In this document: piece by piece, positions 43,621-52,127 of the stretch
How positions within the stretch are numbered: the first letter of the stretch is position 1
Layout: each line of letters opens with the position of its first letter
Source of the DNA: Rhodopirellula sp. P2
Lineage (GTDB): Bacteria; Planctomycetota; Planctomycetia; Pirellulales; Pirellulaceae
DNA length: 64,000 nucleotides
Direction of reading: 5' to 3'
Assembly (NCBI RefSeq): GCF_028768465.1
Contig: NZ_CP118225.1
Coordinates: forward strand, 6,305,001 to 6,369,000
Notes under the pieces: model-generated
The model's database searches: none
The model's input: the letters and a program-made list of their open reading frames with translations, nothing else
What the model was told of the DNA's origin: nothing
Position numbers and translations under genes: made by a program

Positions 43621-46600
43621 TCATCGGGATGTTTGCGTGTTGTTCGATTCAGACAAGGTTTCTCGGTACCGAAACGGCTCGCTCAGAACGATGCCATTGA
43701 TCAGAGAAGCCAGCGTGTAGTTGGACTGCGAGGCATCACGAACGATGCGGCGAATTGCCGGTCCGTCGTATGGCTCGACGGCTCGTCCGAGTGCGTAGGT
43801 CATCAGTTTCTCAGCAACGGTTTGAGCAAAGATGTCCGGTCGAGCCACGATGCCGGATTCCAGTTCATCGATCGATTGCAACTCAGTGCCATCGGGGAGT
43901 TGCCCCGACGAATCGACATCCAGCGTGCCTTCAAATTGTCGCCAACGTCCGACCGCGTCAAAGTTTTCGAGAGCGAAGCCAAGCGGATCGATCAAGTCAT
44001 GGCAACTCGCACAAGTCGGATTGGCTCGGTGCATCGCCAGCCGTTCTCGAACCGTCATCGCCGCGAGCGTGTCTTTCTCTTTCAAATTGGGGACGTTCGG
44101 CGGTGGTGGAGGAGCCGGTGTTCCAAAGATGTTTTCCATCACCCAGTTGCCGCGAATGGTCGGCGACGTTCGAGTGGCGTACGAGGTGACCATCAGAATG
44201 CTGCCGTGCCGCAAGATGCCGCCCCGGTGCGACTCGGGCGAAACTTTAACGCGACGGAAATGGCTGCCGGTGACGCCTCGGATCCCGTAGTGCGTGGCCA
44301 AACGTTCGTTCAAAAAGGTGTCTTGCGAGGCGATCAAATCCGTGACGCTTCGATCGTTCGTCAAAACATCCTGAAACAACAACTGAGTTTCGCGTTGAAA
44401 GGATTGGCGAAGGTTGTCGTCGAAGTCGGGGAACAATCGCAGGTCGGGCGTGATCGAATCCAGGTTGCGCAATTGCAACCACTGCGAGGCGAAGTTTGTG
44501 ACGAGTGAATTTGCACGCGGATCGTCTAGCATTCGTGCGACTTGCCCGGCCAGCACGTCATCGTTTCGCAATTGCTTGGCGTCGGCGAGGTCCAACAATT
44601 CTTCGTCGGGCAAACTGCTCCACAAGAACGATCCCAATCGGGACGCCAGTTCATGGTCATTGACCGCAACGACATTTGTTTCTGGTGACGCAACGGCATT
44701 TGGATCAACGGATTCAATCCGGAACAGGAAATTTGGATTGACGAGCAACGCGGTGAGAGCGGACTCGATGCCCTCGTCAAAGTTGCCGGATGAGAAACCG
44801 TCAACAAAGAAATTCATCAGCAAATCGAGTTCGTCGTCAGTGACTGAGCGACGGTACGCTCGTCGAGCCAAACGCGTGAGGATCGTTTGAGCGTCGTCCC
44901 GGTTCGCGTTTTCGCCCGACCAGTGCTCGCCGAAGATTGCTTGGCGACTGGTTGTGTTGCCGGGGCCTTCCGGAGCGAACGGCCCCACGATGGACACCTG
45001 ATAGATCGCCGGCGTCAATCGCGGATGCCGGTGCCGATTGAAGTTGGCATCGAATGGCTGTCGTTTGCCCTCTGTCAGCGACGAGAAAGTCTTTGGGAAA
45101 GTGACGCCAATCGAATGCCGACCGGCATCGAAGTGCAAACGCTGTTTCAGATGGGAATCCGAATGCGTGTAGTCGGGACCGCCGTACTTGCCGGTCTTCT
45201 TTGGTGGAAACACCTTGAACTGGTGCACTGGAGCACGATCGACCAGCACGTCAATTTCGTGTTCGCGGTGCAAACCCTCGACTTGTTCGTCTCGGTCGCG
45301 AGTCAATTTCAATTCGATTTCGTACTCACCCGTTTGCGGGAAGTGCTGATCGAACAAAACGCCGCCGCGGGTTCCAAATGGCAAGCCTTCCACATGCTTT
45401 TCTTGCGAACGGTCGGCTGGTAGGCGAATCGTCACTCCCGCGGGACCGTTCCCCAAACCTCCGACGGCCACGCGAGCGATCTTTTGTGCGGCCGACACGT
45501 AACGGTTCAGGTGCGTCGGCGAGAGTTCCTCGACGGTGATGTTGTCAAACCCGTGACTGGACTCATCCTTGGGAAGGTAGTCCGATGCATCGATGGTCAC
45601 CGCCAACAAATCACGGATCGCGTTTTGATATTCCACGCGAGTCATCCGCCGCATCGCACCCACTCGGCCGGGTCGTGGGAACTGCTGGGCGTGATGGTCG
45701 AGAACAGAAACCAACGCGGCTGTTACTCGAGAGTAGGTCGCTTCATCGGGTTGACCGTAATCGGGCGGCGGCATCTGACGCGTGTTGACTCGTCGCAGGA
45801 TCTTTTCCCACTCGGCTGTCGCGAAGTCAGGTTGTGCGAACTGATCGGCATCGAAATCAAACGCCTGCAAATCCAACCCTGCTTCGGCGTCGCTTCCCGT
45901 GTGACAATCGAGACATTGACCGGAAACGAATTTGCGAATCGCGGAAAGATCGTCTGAAACGACTTGGTTCGCTTGCGACGCGGGTGGTTGAACGGGATCG
46001 TTCCCGGCCTCGGCAGTTCCGGCAGTGCTGACCTGAGTCGTCAGCCACTCGCTAGGCAATGTCTCGGTGGATGCGACTTCACCGCGTAACAACAGAGCCG
46101 CTCGGCCGACGATCTTGAGATAGTGATCGCTGGGCAAGCCTTCGTAGGTCACGAATTTTGCGTCGCGTCCTTGTGGTGGATCGTTGGTGCACTTGAAGAT
46201 GGCGGTGGCTTCATCGACTTCGTCAAACATTGCGACGTACAGCATCTCTGCCCCGGCCTTCTTCGCCGCGATGATTTGCGACCAAAGGAATTGGCCTTTC
46301 AGTCGCGGGATGTCATCCAGGGGTGCTTCTCCGTTGCGAAGATTGAACCAGCTGAAACCGGGGAAGACGACGGGCAAGTAACCTTGTCCGTTGGCACCGC
46401 ACTCTTGTTGATCAGGTTGCCAAGTTTGCTCGCCGTGTCGTTGGGCTTGCTCTGGATTGCGATAGCGTCCGGGCGTCCATGGGCTGATCACATCCGCCAT
46501 TTCAAAGATTGATCGAACCGCCGGATCGGTCACGCAGTCTCGGTTGAGTTCTCGCCAGCCGGTCGGGACCCCCAGCATGATGCTGCAACCGGCTCGATTC

Positions 46601-47328
46601 AGTTGGGCGATCAGCGTTTTGCAATCATCCAGCGTGTAAGCACCGGGCTGGTGCCGTTCGGCGAACCCGACACCCCAAATCGCGACGAGGGGCATGCCGT
46701 TGTGATGCAGGTAAGCGTCGCTGCTGGTGATCGCTTCTTCGTTGACCAGACGAGTCCAGTCTTGTTGAACGACGTCGAGTTCTCCTTCTCGAAGCCCCGA
46801 CAAGTCATACATCACCGCGAAGGCCCGCCCGTTCTCTTCGGAGCCGCGACGACAGTGATTCAAAATCGCGGTTCGATTCGCGAGACTGGCGGGAGATCTC
46901 AGCGAAGTTGCGAAGCGTTGGACAAAGGCACCATCGATTCCGTACTCACGCATCCATTGAAAGTGACGGCGAACGGATTGTTCGTTGGCGCTGCTGAACA
47001 CTTCCGCGACGCTGCCGTCGGAATGCCGGAACTTGGTGGCAAAGCGTTCTTCCGGTGAGTACTCCGACATGTCCGGCCAAAGGTCGACCGTGACATTGCC
47101 TGGACCAAGTGGTTTTCTCGAGTTGCGTCCCCAATGTCGCCAACCAAGTCCGGCGTCGTCTCCCTCGCAGTTGAACCAGCCTTGGTAGCCGCACATCACC
47201 TTGCCGGTCAGCGTGCTGCAATCGACTCGTTCGGTAGGCAGGGACTGAACGTTCGAATCATCACCGATCGCGGATCCACAGAACCCGAATATCAACGCGG
47301 CGACAACAGCGGGTACAAGACGCAACAA
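43621..47328 (-). CDS. GH99/GH71-like domain fused to DUF1587-1595-1592-1588-1585 planctomycete cytochrome
   Basis: 1235 residues. Signal peptide 1-22. Residues about 37-420 look like a GH71/GH99-like TIM barrel (MCGYQGWFNCEGDDAGLGWR, HWGRNS, HFQWMREYGIDGAFVQRF, MYDLSG, IWGVGF, YVAMFDEVDEATAIFK). A c-heme motif is at C472-L-D-C475-H476. Then come DUF1587 (MRRMTRVEYQNAIRDLLAV), DUF1595 (LARRAYRRSVTDDELDLLMN), DUF1592 (ALLVNPNFLFRIE; LASRLGSFLWSSLPDEELLD), DUF1588 with CASCHDLIDPLGFALENFD, and DUF1585. The cytochrome modules are usual next to DUF1552, but the N-terminal glycosidase-like domain is not. It heads a three-gene operon and is probably exported. Confidence 0.88.
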   Translation of the reverse strand: MLRLVPAVVAALIFGFCGSAIGDDSNVQSLPTERVDCSTLTGKVMCGYQGWFNCEGDDAGLGWRHWGRNSRKPLGPGNVTVDLWPDMSEYSPEERFATKFRHSDGSVAEVFSSANEQSVRRHFQWMREYGIDGAFVQRFATSLRSPASLANRTAILNHCRRGSEENGRAFAVMYDLSGLREGELDVVQQDWTRLVNEEAITSSDAYLHHNGMPLVAIWGVGFAERHQPGAYTLDDCKTLIAQLNRAGCSIMLGVPTGWRELNRDCVTDPAVRSIFEMADVISPWTPGRYRNPEQAQRHGEQTWQPDQQECGANGQGYLPVVFPGFSWFNLRNGEAPLDDIPRLKGQFLWSQIIAAKKAGAEMLYVAMFDEVDEATAIFKCTNDPPQGRDAKFVTYEGLPSDHYLKIVGRAALLLRGEVASTETLPSEWLTTQVSTAGTAEAGNDPVQPPASQANQVVSDDLSAIRKFVSGQCLDCHTGSDAEAGLDLQAFDFDADQFAQPDFATAEWEKILRRVNTRQMPPPDYGQPDEATYSRVTAALVSVLDHHAQQFPRPGRVGAMRRMTRVEYQNAIRDLLAVTIDASDYLPKDESSHGFDNITVEELSPTHLNRYVSAAQKIARVAVGGLGNGPAGVTIRLPADRSQEKHVEGLPFGTRGGVLFDQHFPQTGEYEIELKLTRDRDEQVEGLHREHEIDVLVDRAPVHQFKVFPPKKTGKYGGPDYTHSDSHLKQRLHFDAGRHSIGVTFPKTFSSLTEGKRQPFDANFNRHRHPRLTPAIYQVSIVGPFAPEGPGNTTSRQAIFGEHWSGENANRDDAQTILTRLARRAYRRSVTDDELDLLMNFFVDGFSSGNFDEGIESALTALLVNPNFLFRIESVDPNAVASPETNVVAVNDHELASRLGSFLWSSLPDEELLDLADAKQLRNDDVLAGQVARMLDDPRANSLVTNFASQWLQLRNLDSITPDLRLFPDFDDNLRQSFQRETQLLFQDVLTNDRSVTDLIASQDTFLNERLATHYGIRGVTGSHFRRVKVSPESHRGGILRHGSILMVTSYATRTSPTIRGNWVMENIFGTPAPPPPPNVPNLKEKDTLAAMTVRERLAMHRANPTCASCHDLIDPLGFALENFDAVGRWRQFEGTLDVDSSGQLPDGTELQSIDELESGIVARPDIFAQTVAEKLMTYALGRAVEPYDGPAIRRIVRDASQSNYTLASLINGIVLSEPFRYRETLSESNNTQTSR

Positions 47329-47774
47329 GGAAGTTCTCTGGGAAAAGATCCAAACGGACGGGACGAGAACGGGAATGGCCGGGGAGTTGCCGGATGCATT
47401 CTGCTCGCCGGTTTTCGGGCAAGCGAGTGACCGCTGTCACGACCAAAAGTTCGCGGTCCATCGTACTCGATCAGCGAGCCCAACGCACCCGGAAAGGGGC
47501 GGCATTGCCCCTTGTTCTAGCTTCTCGGAGCTCCGTTTTCCTTTGCGAGCGACTGCTTCGATCGCCCCACGCCTGGTTTTGTCGGATGCGGAGGAGGTTG
47601 GCAGCAGTCTTTCGGCATCGGAACCGTTTTTGAAAACCTCACGCTTCCGTCGGAAAACCGGGACGAAGGTTGGACCGCGAAAACTGGACGGGTCACACAG
47701 ACAATGCGGCGTTGGTATTGGTTCTGTCCCACGTCCAATGGGCTGGCCCTTACGGAGAGCACTCAAAGAACACT

Positions 47775-47864
47775 AGGACCGCCCCTTTGGGGCTTTGCAA
47801 TCTTGGTCCCGCCGTAACCCAGGGCGTTGCCCTGGGCTTTCATAGGTCTGCCCCTTTGGGGCGA
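47775..47864. repeat. Triple-hairpin GC-rich repeat cassette
   Basis: Runs AGGACCGCCCCTTTGGGGCT ... CCCAGGGCGTTGCCCTGGG ... GCCCCTTTGGGGCG: two GCCCC/GGGGC hairpins flank a CCCAGGGC/GCCCTGGG hairpin with loop GTT. The stretch matches 63172-63265 over its whole length, including the spacer TCTTGGTCCCGCC. The order and spacing of the three hairpins are conserved while their loops differ (TTT here, CGTT-type there), the pattern expected of a structured repeat. Confidence 0.75.
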
Positions 47865-47878
47865 ATGTTCAGCGAAAG

Positions 47879-48165
47879 CTAATGGATGCCAAACGCATCC
47901 GACCAGGAGCTCATTGATCCTGCGACATGCACATCGACTCCCGATTCGGTGACCTCGACCGCGCCAAAGATATCGACGGCTTGTCCTTCCTGTTCGACAT
48001 GCAGGCTGATCCGGTTGCCTGAGTCAAACGGTGGCACCGCATTTAGAGCATCCAGGTCCAAGTCAAAACCTTCGCCGCCATCTATTCGCGAGATTGCAGA
48101 GCCTCCATCGAGAGCACGCGTTCGCGACTTCGGTTCTTCTTCCCGCGGCGATTCTTTTTGTTCAC
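47879..48165 (-). pseudogene. Frame-shifted small surface protein with LExR-type export motif
   Basis: From a GTG at 48165: VNKKNRRGKKNRSRERVLSM then EALQSRE, then stop (48082-48084). The basic start and MEALQSRE followed by an expected L resemble the planctomycete LExRxLLA export motif, as in the peroxidase at 22012. One base out of frame the sequence goes on DGGEGFDLDLDALNAVPPFD, SGNRISLHVEQEGQAVDIFG and AVEVTESGVDVHVAGS to a stop at 47879. A single-base deletion near 48082 would join the two into one about 95-residue exported protein. A sequencing error is the alternative. Confidence 0.55.
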
Positions 48166-48286
48166 GGATCCGAGAAGTCTTCCCCGCCTGCGGTGACGGC
48201 CTTCTAAACTGGGGGGCACGCGACTCAAGCTCTGCGCTGCAATCGACTGAACTCGTTCGTCTTTGTCACAAACGGATTGAATTGCC

Positions 48287-48766
48287 ATGCCTCGGTACAG
48301 ACATCTGTTTTTCCCGATCGCCTTCGTGTGCTTTCTGCTAGGCTGCGAGCGAGTTCCGCCAGCTCCGCCGGTGGATATCTCTGAATACGAAGCTCAGTAC
48401 TATCTCTGGCGTGGCAGCGCCGAACAGCAGTTGGATGAGCTCAGCTCTTGGATTTGGGGAGACAACGAGCTGAGGGTAGAACTAGGTAAGCAAACCGACG
48501 AACGCTATGTTCGATTTTTACACACCCAGATTCAGCAAGACATGCATTGTGCTGCACTGCTTGCGAAGACGCAGCTTGGATCCGATGAGCTTCGTGAGGC
48601 AGTGAACCAATCGAGCTCACCCGTTCAAACTCAAGTGCTCTGGGTCAAATGGTTCGCCGAACGCGACCCGGATGGAGTCTCGCATCCGATCCCAAGGTCG
48701 CCAACCGACCGCTTGATCATCTCGAGGATCGATGAAGGCCGGAGGAGATACCAAGGAAACAGGTAA
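48287..48766 (+). CDS. Predicted lipoprotein of unknown function (159 aa)
   Basis: MPRYRHLFFPIAFVCFLLGC is a signal peptide ending in a lipobox (LLGC, Cys20). The mature part is mostly helical (YLWRGSAEQQLDELSSWIWG, VRFLHTQIQQDMHCAALLAK) without a recognised domain. No operon partner. Base composition is slightly less GC-rich than the neighbours, and no homologue is recognised. Confidence 0.7.
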   Translation: MPRYRHLFFPIAFVCFLLGCERVPPAPPVDISEYEAQYYLWRGSAEQQLDELSSWIWGDNELRVELGKQTDERYVRFLHTQIQQDMHCAALLAKTQLGSDELREAVNQSSSPVQTQVLWVKWFAERDPDGVSHPIPRSPTDRLIISRIDEGRRRYQGNR

Positions 48767-49252
48767 ACGGATTTGATTCGGCAACCAAACGTGTCACCGG
48801 AAAACTCCATGACCTCCTTCGGCGAGAGGGATGACAGGTTGTGTTTTCGGTGCTGTTCAGGAAGAAATGTTGCATCTGCTCTCAGACTGCCGATCGCAAA
48901 GATTGGTTGGCACAGTCGAACGCTCAGCGGTTCAAGTCATCATCGGCTCCCGCTTGCCGGCTTTCGAATCAACGACAGCGGTTCACGGCGGGGACCGCCG
49001 TTCTAAGCAGGTCGGTAGGAATGATCGGGCAGAACCTCACGTAGGCGAGTCTCTCTGAGACTCGCAAATGACAGCGTCTCGAAGAGACGCCGCTACGTGA
49101 TCAAGCCCAATGACTCCCGCTCACGTGCTTGCAGGTTGTCGAGCGTCCGAACCTGTAGCTCGGTGGTCCCCCACAGAGTCCAGCCTGAATTCACTGCGAA
49201 TGGCCAACGCTGTTTCTAAAAATCGTTATGGCGAGCCAGCGTGGTTGAACGA
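48767..49252. other. Intergenic region with repeats
   Basis: 486 bases. Frames are short and not protein-like. The middle carries half of the palindromic repeat joined to an inverted REP pair (49009-49100, separate entry). The rest shows nothing recognisable. Confidence 0.45.
49009..49100. repeat. Half palindromic repeat plus inverted GTAG-type REP pair
   Basis: 49009-49036 (TAAGCAGGTCGGTAGGAATG then ATCGGGCAGAACC) is one outer arm of the 127-bp palindrome family and stops abruptly. From 49041 follows GTAG with hairpin GCGAGTCTC-TCT-GAGACTCGC (9-bp perfect stem). After a short spacer comes GCGTCTC-GAA-GAGACGC and CTAC (49093-49096), which on the minus strand is again GTAG plus a 9-bp stem with one wobble. 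TCACGTAG at 49037-49044 also pairs with CTACGTGA at 49093-49100, so the block can fold as a three-way structure. Confidence 0.75.
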
Positions 49253-49909
49253 TTAGTCGTCCAGTGGCATGACTTCCGATTTTCGGATGTGCACGATGCT
49301 GCCTGGGTCGTGCTGCTGGAATGCGAAGTGGCCGGGACCGTAGGTCTTTTCGAAATCCATGTATTCGTACAGCTCGTTCCCATCGACCGTGATCTTGATG
49401 CGAGTCATGTCGCGACCGCGCCAGTTGTCGTCTTTGACTTCGATCTCGTAGGTGAACCAGGTGTCGGGTTTGACCAGTTCGGGGTAAACGTGGCAGAAAC
49501 CGTACAGCGAACCGGTGCGGATCGGGTCGGTGTGGGTGCTGTCGACCTGGGCTTCATAGCCGTCCATGAATCCGGGTTTGCGTGTCGTGCGGAAGTAAAC
49601 GCCCGAGTTGCCACCGTCGTTGATTTTGACTTCCGCGCGGTAGCGGAAATTCTTGTACGGGCCCGAGGTGTTGACCAACATCGAAACACCGCCGGTGCCT
49701 TTGATCACACCATCGACCACTTCCCACTTGCTGTCGTCTCGCCCAACTTTCTCCCAACCTTCCAGCGATTCACCGTCGAACAAAGTCGTCCACTTGGCCG
49801 ACTCGTCGCCTTTCGCGTTGTCTTCAGCGGAAGCGTTGGGGCCAACAAGTGCAACGCACAGTGCGAGGGCGATCCCCATTGGAAAGCGAAGCGAATGAAA
49901 GATGCTCAT
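49253..49909 (-). CDS. Exported DUF1080 (3-keto-disaccharide hydrolase-like) protein
   Basis: 218 residues; signal peptide MSIFHSLRFPMGIALALCVA with cleavage near ASA. The single DUF1080 beta-sandwich begins KWTTLFDGESLEGWEKVG and contains YKNFRYRAEVKINDGGNSGV then YFRTTRKPGF, EAQVDSTHTDPIRTGSLYGF and a C-terminal PGHFAFQQHDPGSIVHIRKS. The family binds or hydrolyses (oxidised) disaccharides in the periplasm; the specific sugar is not readable. It stands alone, with no operon partner. Confidence 0.92.
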   Translation of the reverse strand: MSIFHSLRFPMGIALALCVALVGPNASAEDNAKGDESAKWTTLFDGESLEGWEKVGRDDSKWEVVDGVIKGTGGVSMLVNTSGPYKNFRYRAEVKINDGGNSGVYFRTTRKPGFMDGYEAQVDSTHTDPIRTGSLYGFCHVYPELVKPDTWFTYEIEVKDDNWRGRDMTRIKITVDGNELYEYMDFEKTYGPGHFAFQQHDPGSIVHIRKSEVMPLDD

Positions 49910-50094
49910 GGTGTTGTTTCTCTATTTCTGAAGGCTGGGGAAGACAGGTGCCTGAGACGCATTGTCGAACACGTCGGTGTCGAATGATTAAAACTACCAC
50001 CGTTGCACTTGTCCATAGACAGATCGGCGGGCGAGAAGAAGACGATCGAGATTCACGCATGAAAGCGGGTTGCTTGGCGTTCTCAAGGGTTCCT

Positions 50095-50350
50095 TCACAG
50101 AACCCGGGCGAACGCCCAAACGGATCACATGAATGTTCGCGATCCTTCCTGGCCGCCAACTTCGTGACGTTTGTTGGATTTTTTGTCAGCCGCATCCGCC
50201 TGCTGACTTCTGGGAAGACGCGAGCGGCGGCTTTCAACAGGCACGCAGGTGTCATCGGGTTTGTGAGCCGCCTGGCGTTAGCCACGGTTCCCGCACTCAA
50301 CCGGGCCGAACGCCCAAATGGCTCACGGGATTCAACCCAATCATTCTAGC
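50095..50350. repeat. Half copy and full copy of the palindromic repeat family
   Basis: A half copy (about 50095-50155: CGGGCGAACGCCCAAACGGA, TCACATGAATGTTCGCGATC) is followed by a more complete one from about 50235 (CAGGCACGCAGGTGTCATCG, GTGAGCCGCCTGGCGTTAGC, then CGAACGCCCAAATGGCTCAC) to 50350. The second copy ends right at the stop codon of the zinc-ribbon-like gene, so it could form its transcription terminator. The rest of 49910-50094 shows nothing recognisable. Confidence 0.7.
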
Positions 50351-50518
50351 TTAGCTGTTGGCCGGCGGTTCCGTGACTTTTTCCAGAGGTTTGCCGCAGC
50401 AACGGAATTCAGGTTCGCAACCCTCGCAGTCACAACCCTTGGTCACGTGAATTTCCATTTGGCAGTTCACGCATCGATACATGTCGCCCACTTGGGGCGC
50501 GTCTTTCGAAACTGGCAT
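50351..50518 (-). CDS. Small Cys-rich metal-binding protein (55 aa)
   Basis: Start at the ATG of MPVSKDAPQVGDMYRC, preceded by AAGGAGACCTCCC, an excellent ribosome-binding site; longer in-frame starts are not needed. Seven cysteines in MYRCVNCQMEIHVTKGCDCE and GCEPEFRCCGKPLEKV suggest C-x2-C and CC knuckles binding zinc or iron, reminiscent of desulforedoxin-like domains (CGKPLEK is typical of that fold). Small cytoplasmic protein; redox or metal role inferred. Confidence 0.8.
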   Translation of the reverse strand: MPVSKDAPQVGDMYRCVNCQMEIHVTKGCDCEGCEPEFRCCGKPLEKVTEPPANS

Positions 50519-50771
50519 GGGAGGTCTCCTTGGTGAAAGAGTTTCGACCCTGATCATTTCGCGACCAGGTTTCGACAAGCAGCACCAGCGATCCGCGTGC
50601 CAATCAGATGCTCAGGAGGACCGCATCGTGATCAATCGGCATCGCGATCTTGCCCAACTCGAAAGGGGCAGAAAGCGTGTGCATAGCAAAAGGAATCTTG
50701 GTTCACCGTTTGCACGGTGTGGATGTTTTCAAATGCCCTTTCACATTTCGATTGCTTTCAAAGGATTGGAG

Positions 50772-51365
50772 ATGAGTACCGATCACAACGCCCCCATCGA
50801 ACAGATCATCCATCAAATCGATGAAGTCGCCGAGAACAACGAACGAGTGAAGTTTGGCCAGGTGATGGACGCTGTTGGACGAAAATCGTTCGCGTCGTTG
50901 CTGCTGATCGTGGGCGCGATCATGGTGGTGCCCGGTCCTGCTGATATTCCGGGCGTCCCGGTGTTGTTGGGTTTGCTGGTGGTCACCTTGTGCGGCCAAA
51001 TGCTGGCCAATTCGGACCATGTTTGGATCCCGAGTTGGATGGAACGTTGGGAGATCGGTCAAAGCAAAGTTCAGAAAATGTTGGACTGGTTGCGGAAACC
51101 TGCCGCTTGGATTGACAGCATGACGGCTCAGCGATGGACTTGGATGATGAATCACGCGACGATCAGCACGCTGTCGGTGGCGGCGATTTTGGTGGCGATG
51201 AGCACACCTGTTTTGGAATTCATCCCGTTCAGCGCCAACTTAGCCGGAGGAGCCATCTTTGCGTTCGCGTTGTCGATCCTGGCCCGCGATGGTTTGCTGG
51301 CGGGAGTCGCCGTTTGCATCGCTGTGGCCACGTTTGGCTTGGTCGGATACCAGCTTCTCGGATAG
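50772..51365 (+). CDS. exoD-like: ExoD-family membrane protein
   Basis: 197 residues from ATG 50772 (MSTDHNAPIEQIIHQIDEVA), with AAGGATTGGAG upstream. A hydrophilic N-terminus is followed by the conserved core FASLLLIVGAIMVVPGPADI, PGVPVLLGLLVVTLCGQMLA and SDHVWIPSWM, then membrane helices STLSVAAILVAMSTPVLEFI and ANLAGGAIFAFALSILARDG and a last one to the C-terminus. ExoD proteins are about 200 residues and are linked to exopolysaccharide production and alkali tolerance in rhizobia; the biochemical role is unknown. No exopolysaccharide genes are adjacent. Confidence 0.9.
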   Translation: MSTDHNAPIEQIIHQIDEVAENNERVKFGQVMDAVGRKSFASLLLIVGAIMVVPGPADIPGVPVLLGLLVVTLCGQMLANSDHVWIPSWMERWEIGQSKVQKMLDWLRKPAAWIDSMTAQRWTWMMNHATISTLSVAAILVAMSTPVLEFIPFSANLAGGAIFAFALSILARDGLLAGVAVCIAVATFGLVGYQLLG

Positions 51366-51371
51366 ACCACG

Positions 51372-51690
51372 CATGCCGGACTGCCATGTGAAGGCGTCAG
51401 AAAGTTCAGAACGGGCAAAATGCCCAACGAAAAACTGCTGACCGAGATGGGGAACTTCAACGAGAAGTCGGTCGAGGCCGGGATCATGAAAGCCGGTGAA
51501 GGCTTGAAGCCAACCAGCCAAGGGGTTCGCGTTCACTTTCAGGGAGCGGAACGGACGGTGACTGACGGACCGTTCGCTGAGCGAAACGATCGATTGGGTG
51601 CGTCGCTGCCCCAATCCGATGATCAACGAAGCGTGGAAGATCAAAGATCACGCTATGTTGGATGAGCCGTCCTATGGCGCAGAGTCCTGC
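51372..51690 (+). pseudogene. Decayed YCII/DGPF-domain protein gene
   Basis: Pieces of a YCII-like protein appear in successive frames. VKASESSERAK (about 51387-51420) is followed one frame over by MPNEKLLTEMGNFNEKSVEA and GIMKAGEGLKPTSQGVRVHF, then TDGPFAE (the DGPF motif). After about 51580 the homology continues in another frame as ETIDWVRRCPNPM, and the stretch normally lying between DGPFAE and that motif is missing. At least two frameshifts and one deletion make it non-functional. Family members often neighbour ECF sigma factors, consistent with the sigma remnant at 52128. Confidence 0.75.
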
Positions 51691-51789
51691 ATTTGAAAAT
51701 TTATGCCCGCGTTCAAAAATCCATGAACGGGTGAACGTGACGCACCGAACCCGCGTTGCAATCGTCTGAATGATTGCCTTTGCTTGTCC

Positions 51790-52023
51790 CCTCTTTCAAG
51801 ATTGAGTCTGTTTCTGTTTGCCAAACCACAATCCGAGCACCAATGGCTCGAGCAAGTTCTCGGCGAATGGAATTTCGACCATGACTGCAAAAATGCCGGA
51901 TGGATCCAATTCGACTACCCACGGAAAAATGTCCTGCCGATCGTTGGGAGGCATGTGGGTGATCTGCAAGACGAAAACGGTCAGTGGATCGAATTCATGA
52001 GTGGCAAACACACTCGTTGCTAG
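51790..52023 (+). pseudogene. Decayed DUF1579-like protein gene
   Basis: Frame one reads FAKPQSEHQWLEQVLGEWNF then DHDC, which fits the start of DUF1579 proteins (normally about 160 residues). It then drifts. The neighbouring frame supplies SCRSLGGMWVI (about 51920-51950), the next conserved block, while about 25 residues between them are missing and nothing follows. A deletion plus frameshift has inactivated it. It sits between the YCII remnant and the ECF sigma remnant, genes that often occur together. Confidence 0.6.
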
Positions 52024-52127
52024 CGGGCGGTTGATTGAATGAGTCGGAACGCGTTCGTTGACGGTTCGTTGCGGGGAACCGTGGAACAACTCGGCCGCTA
52101 ATTCTTGATTCACGTCGCGGACATTGA

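Larger units (their letters stand above)
47329..48286. other. Long intergenic region with repeat cassette and gene remnant
   Basis: 958 bases between divergent genes. It contains a GC-rich triple-hairpin cassette (47775-47864) and a frame-shifted surface-protein remnant (47879-48165), entered separately. The first about 440 bases, upstream of the cytochrome operon, show no protein-like frame and presumably contain its promoter. Confidence 0.5.
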
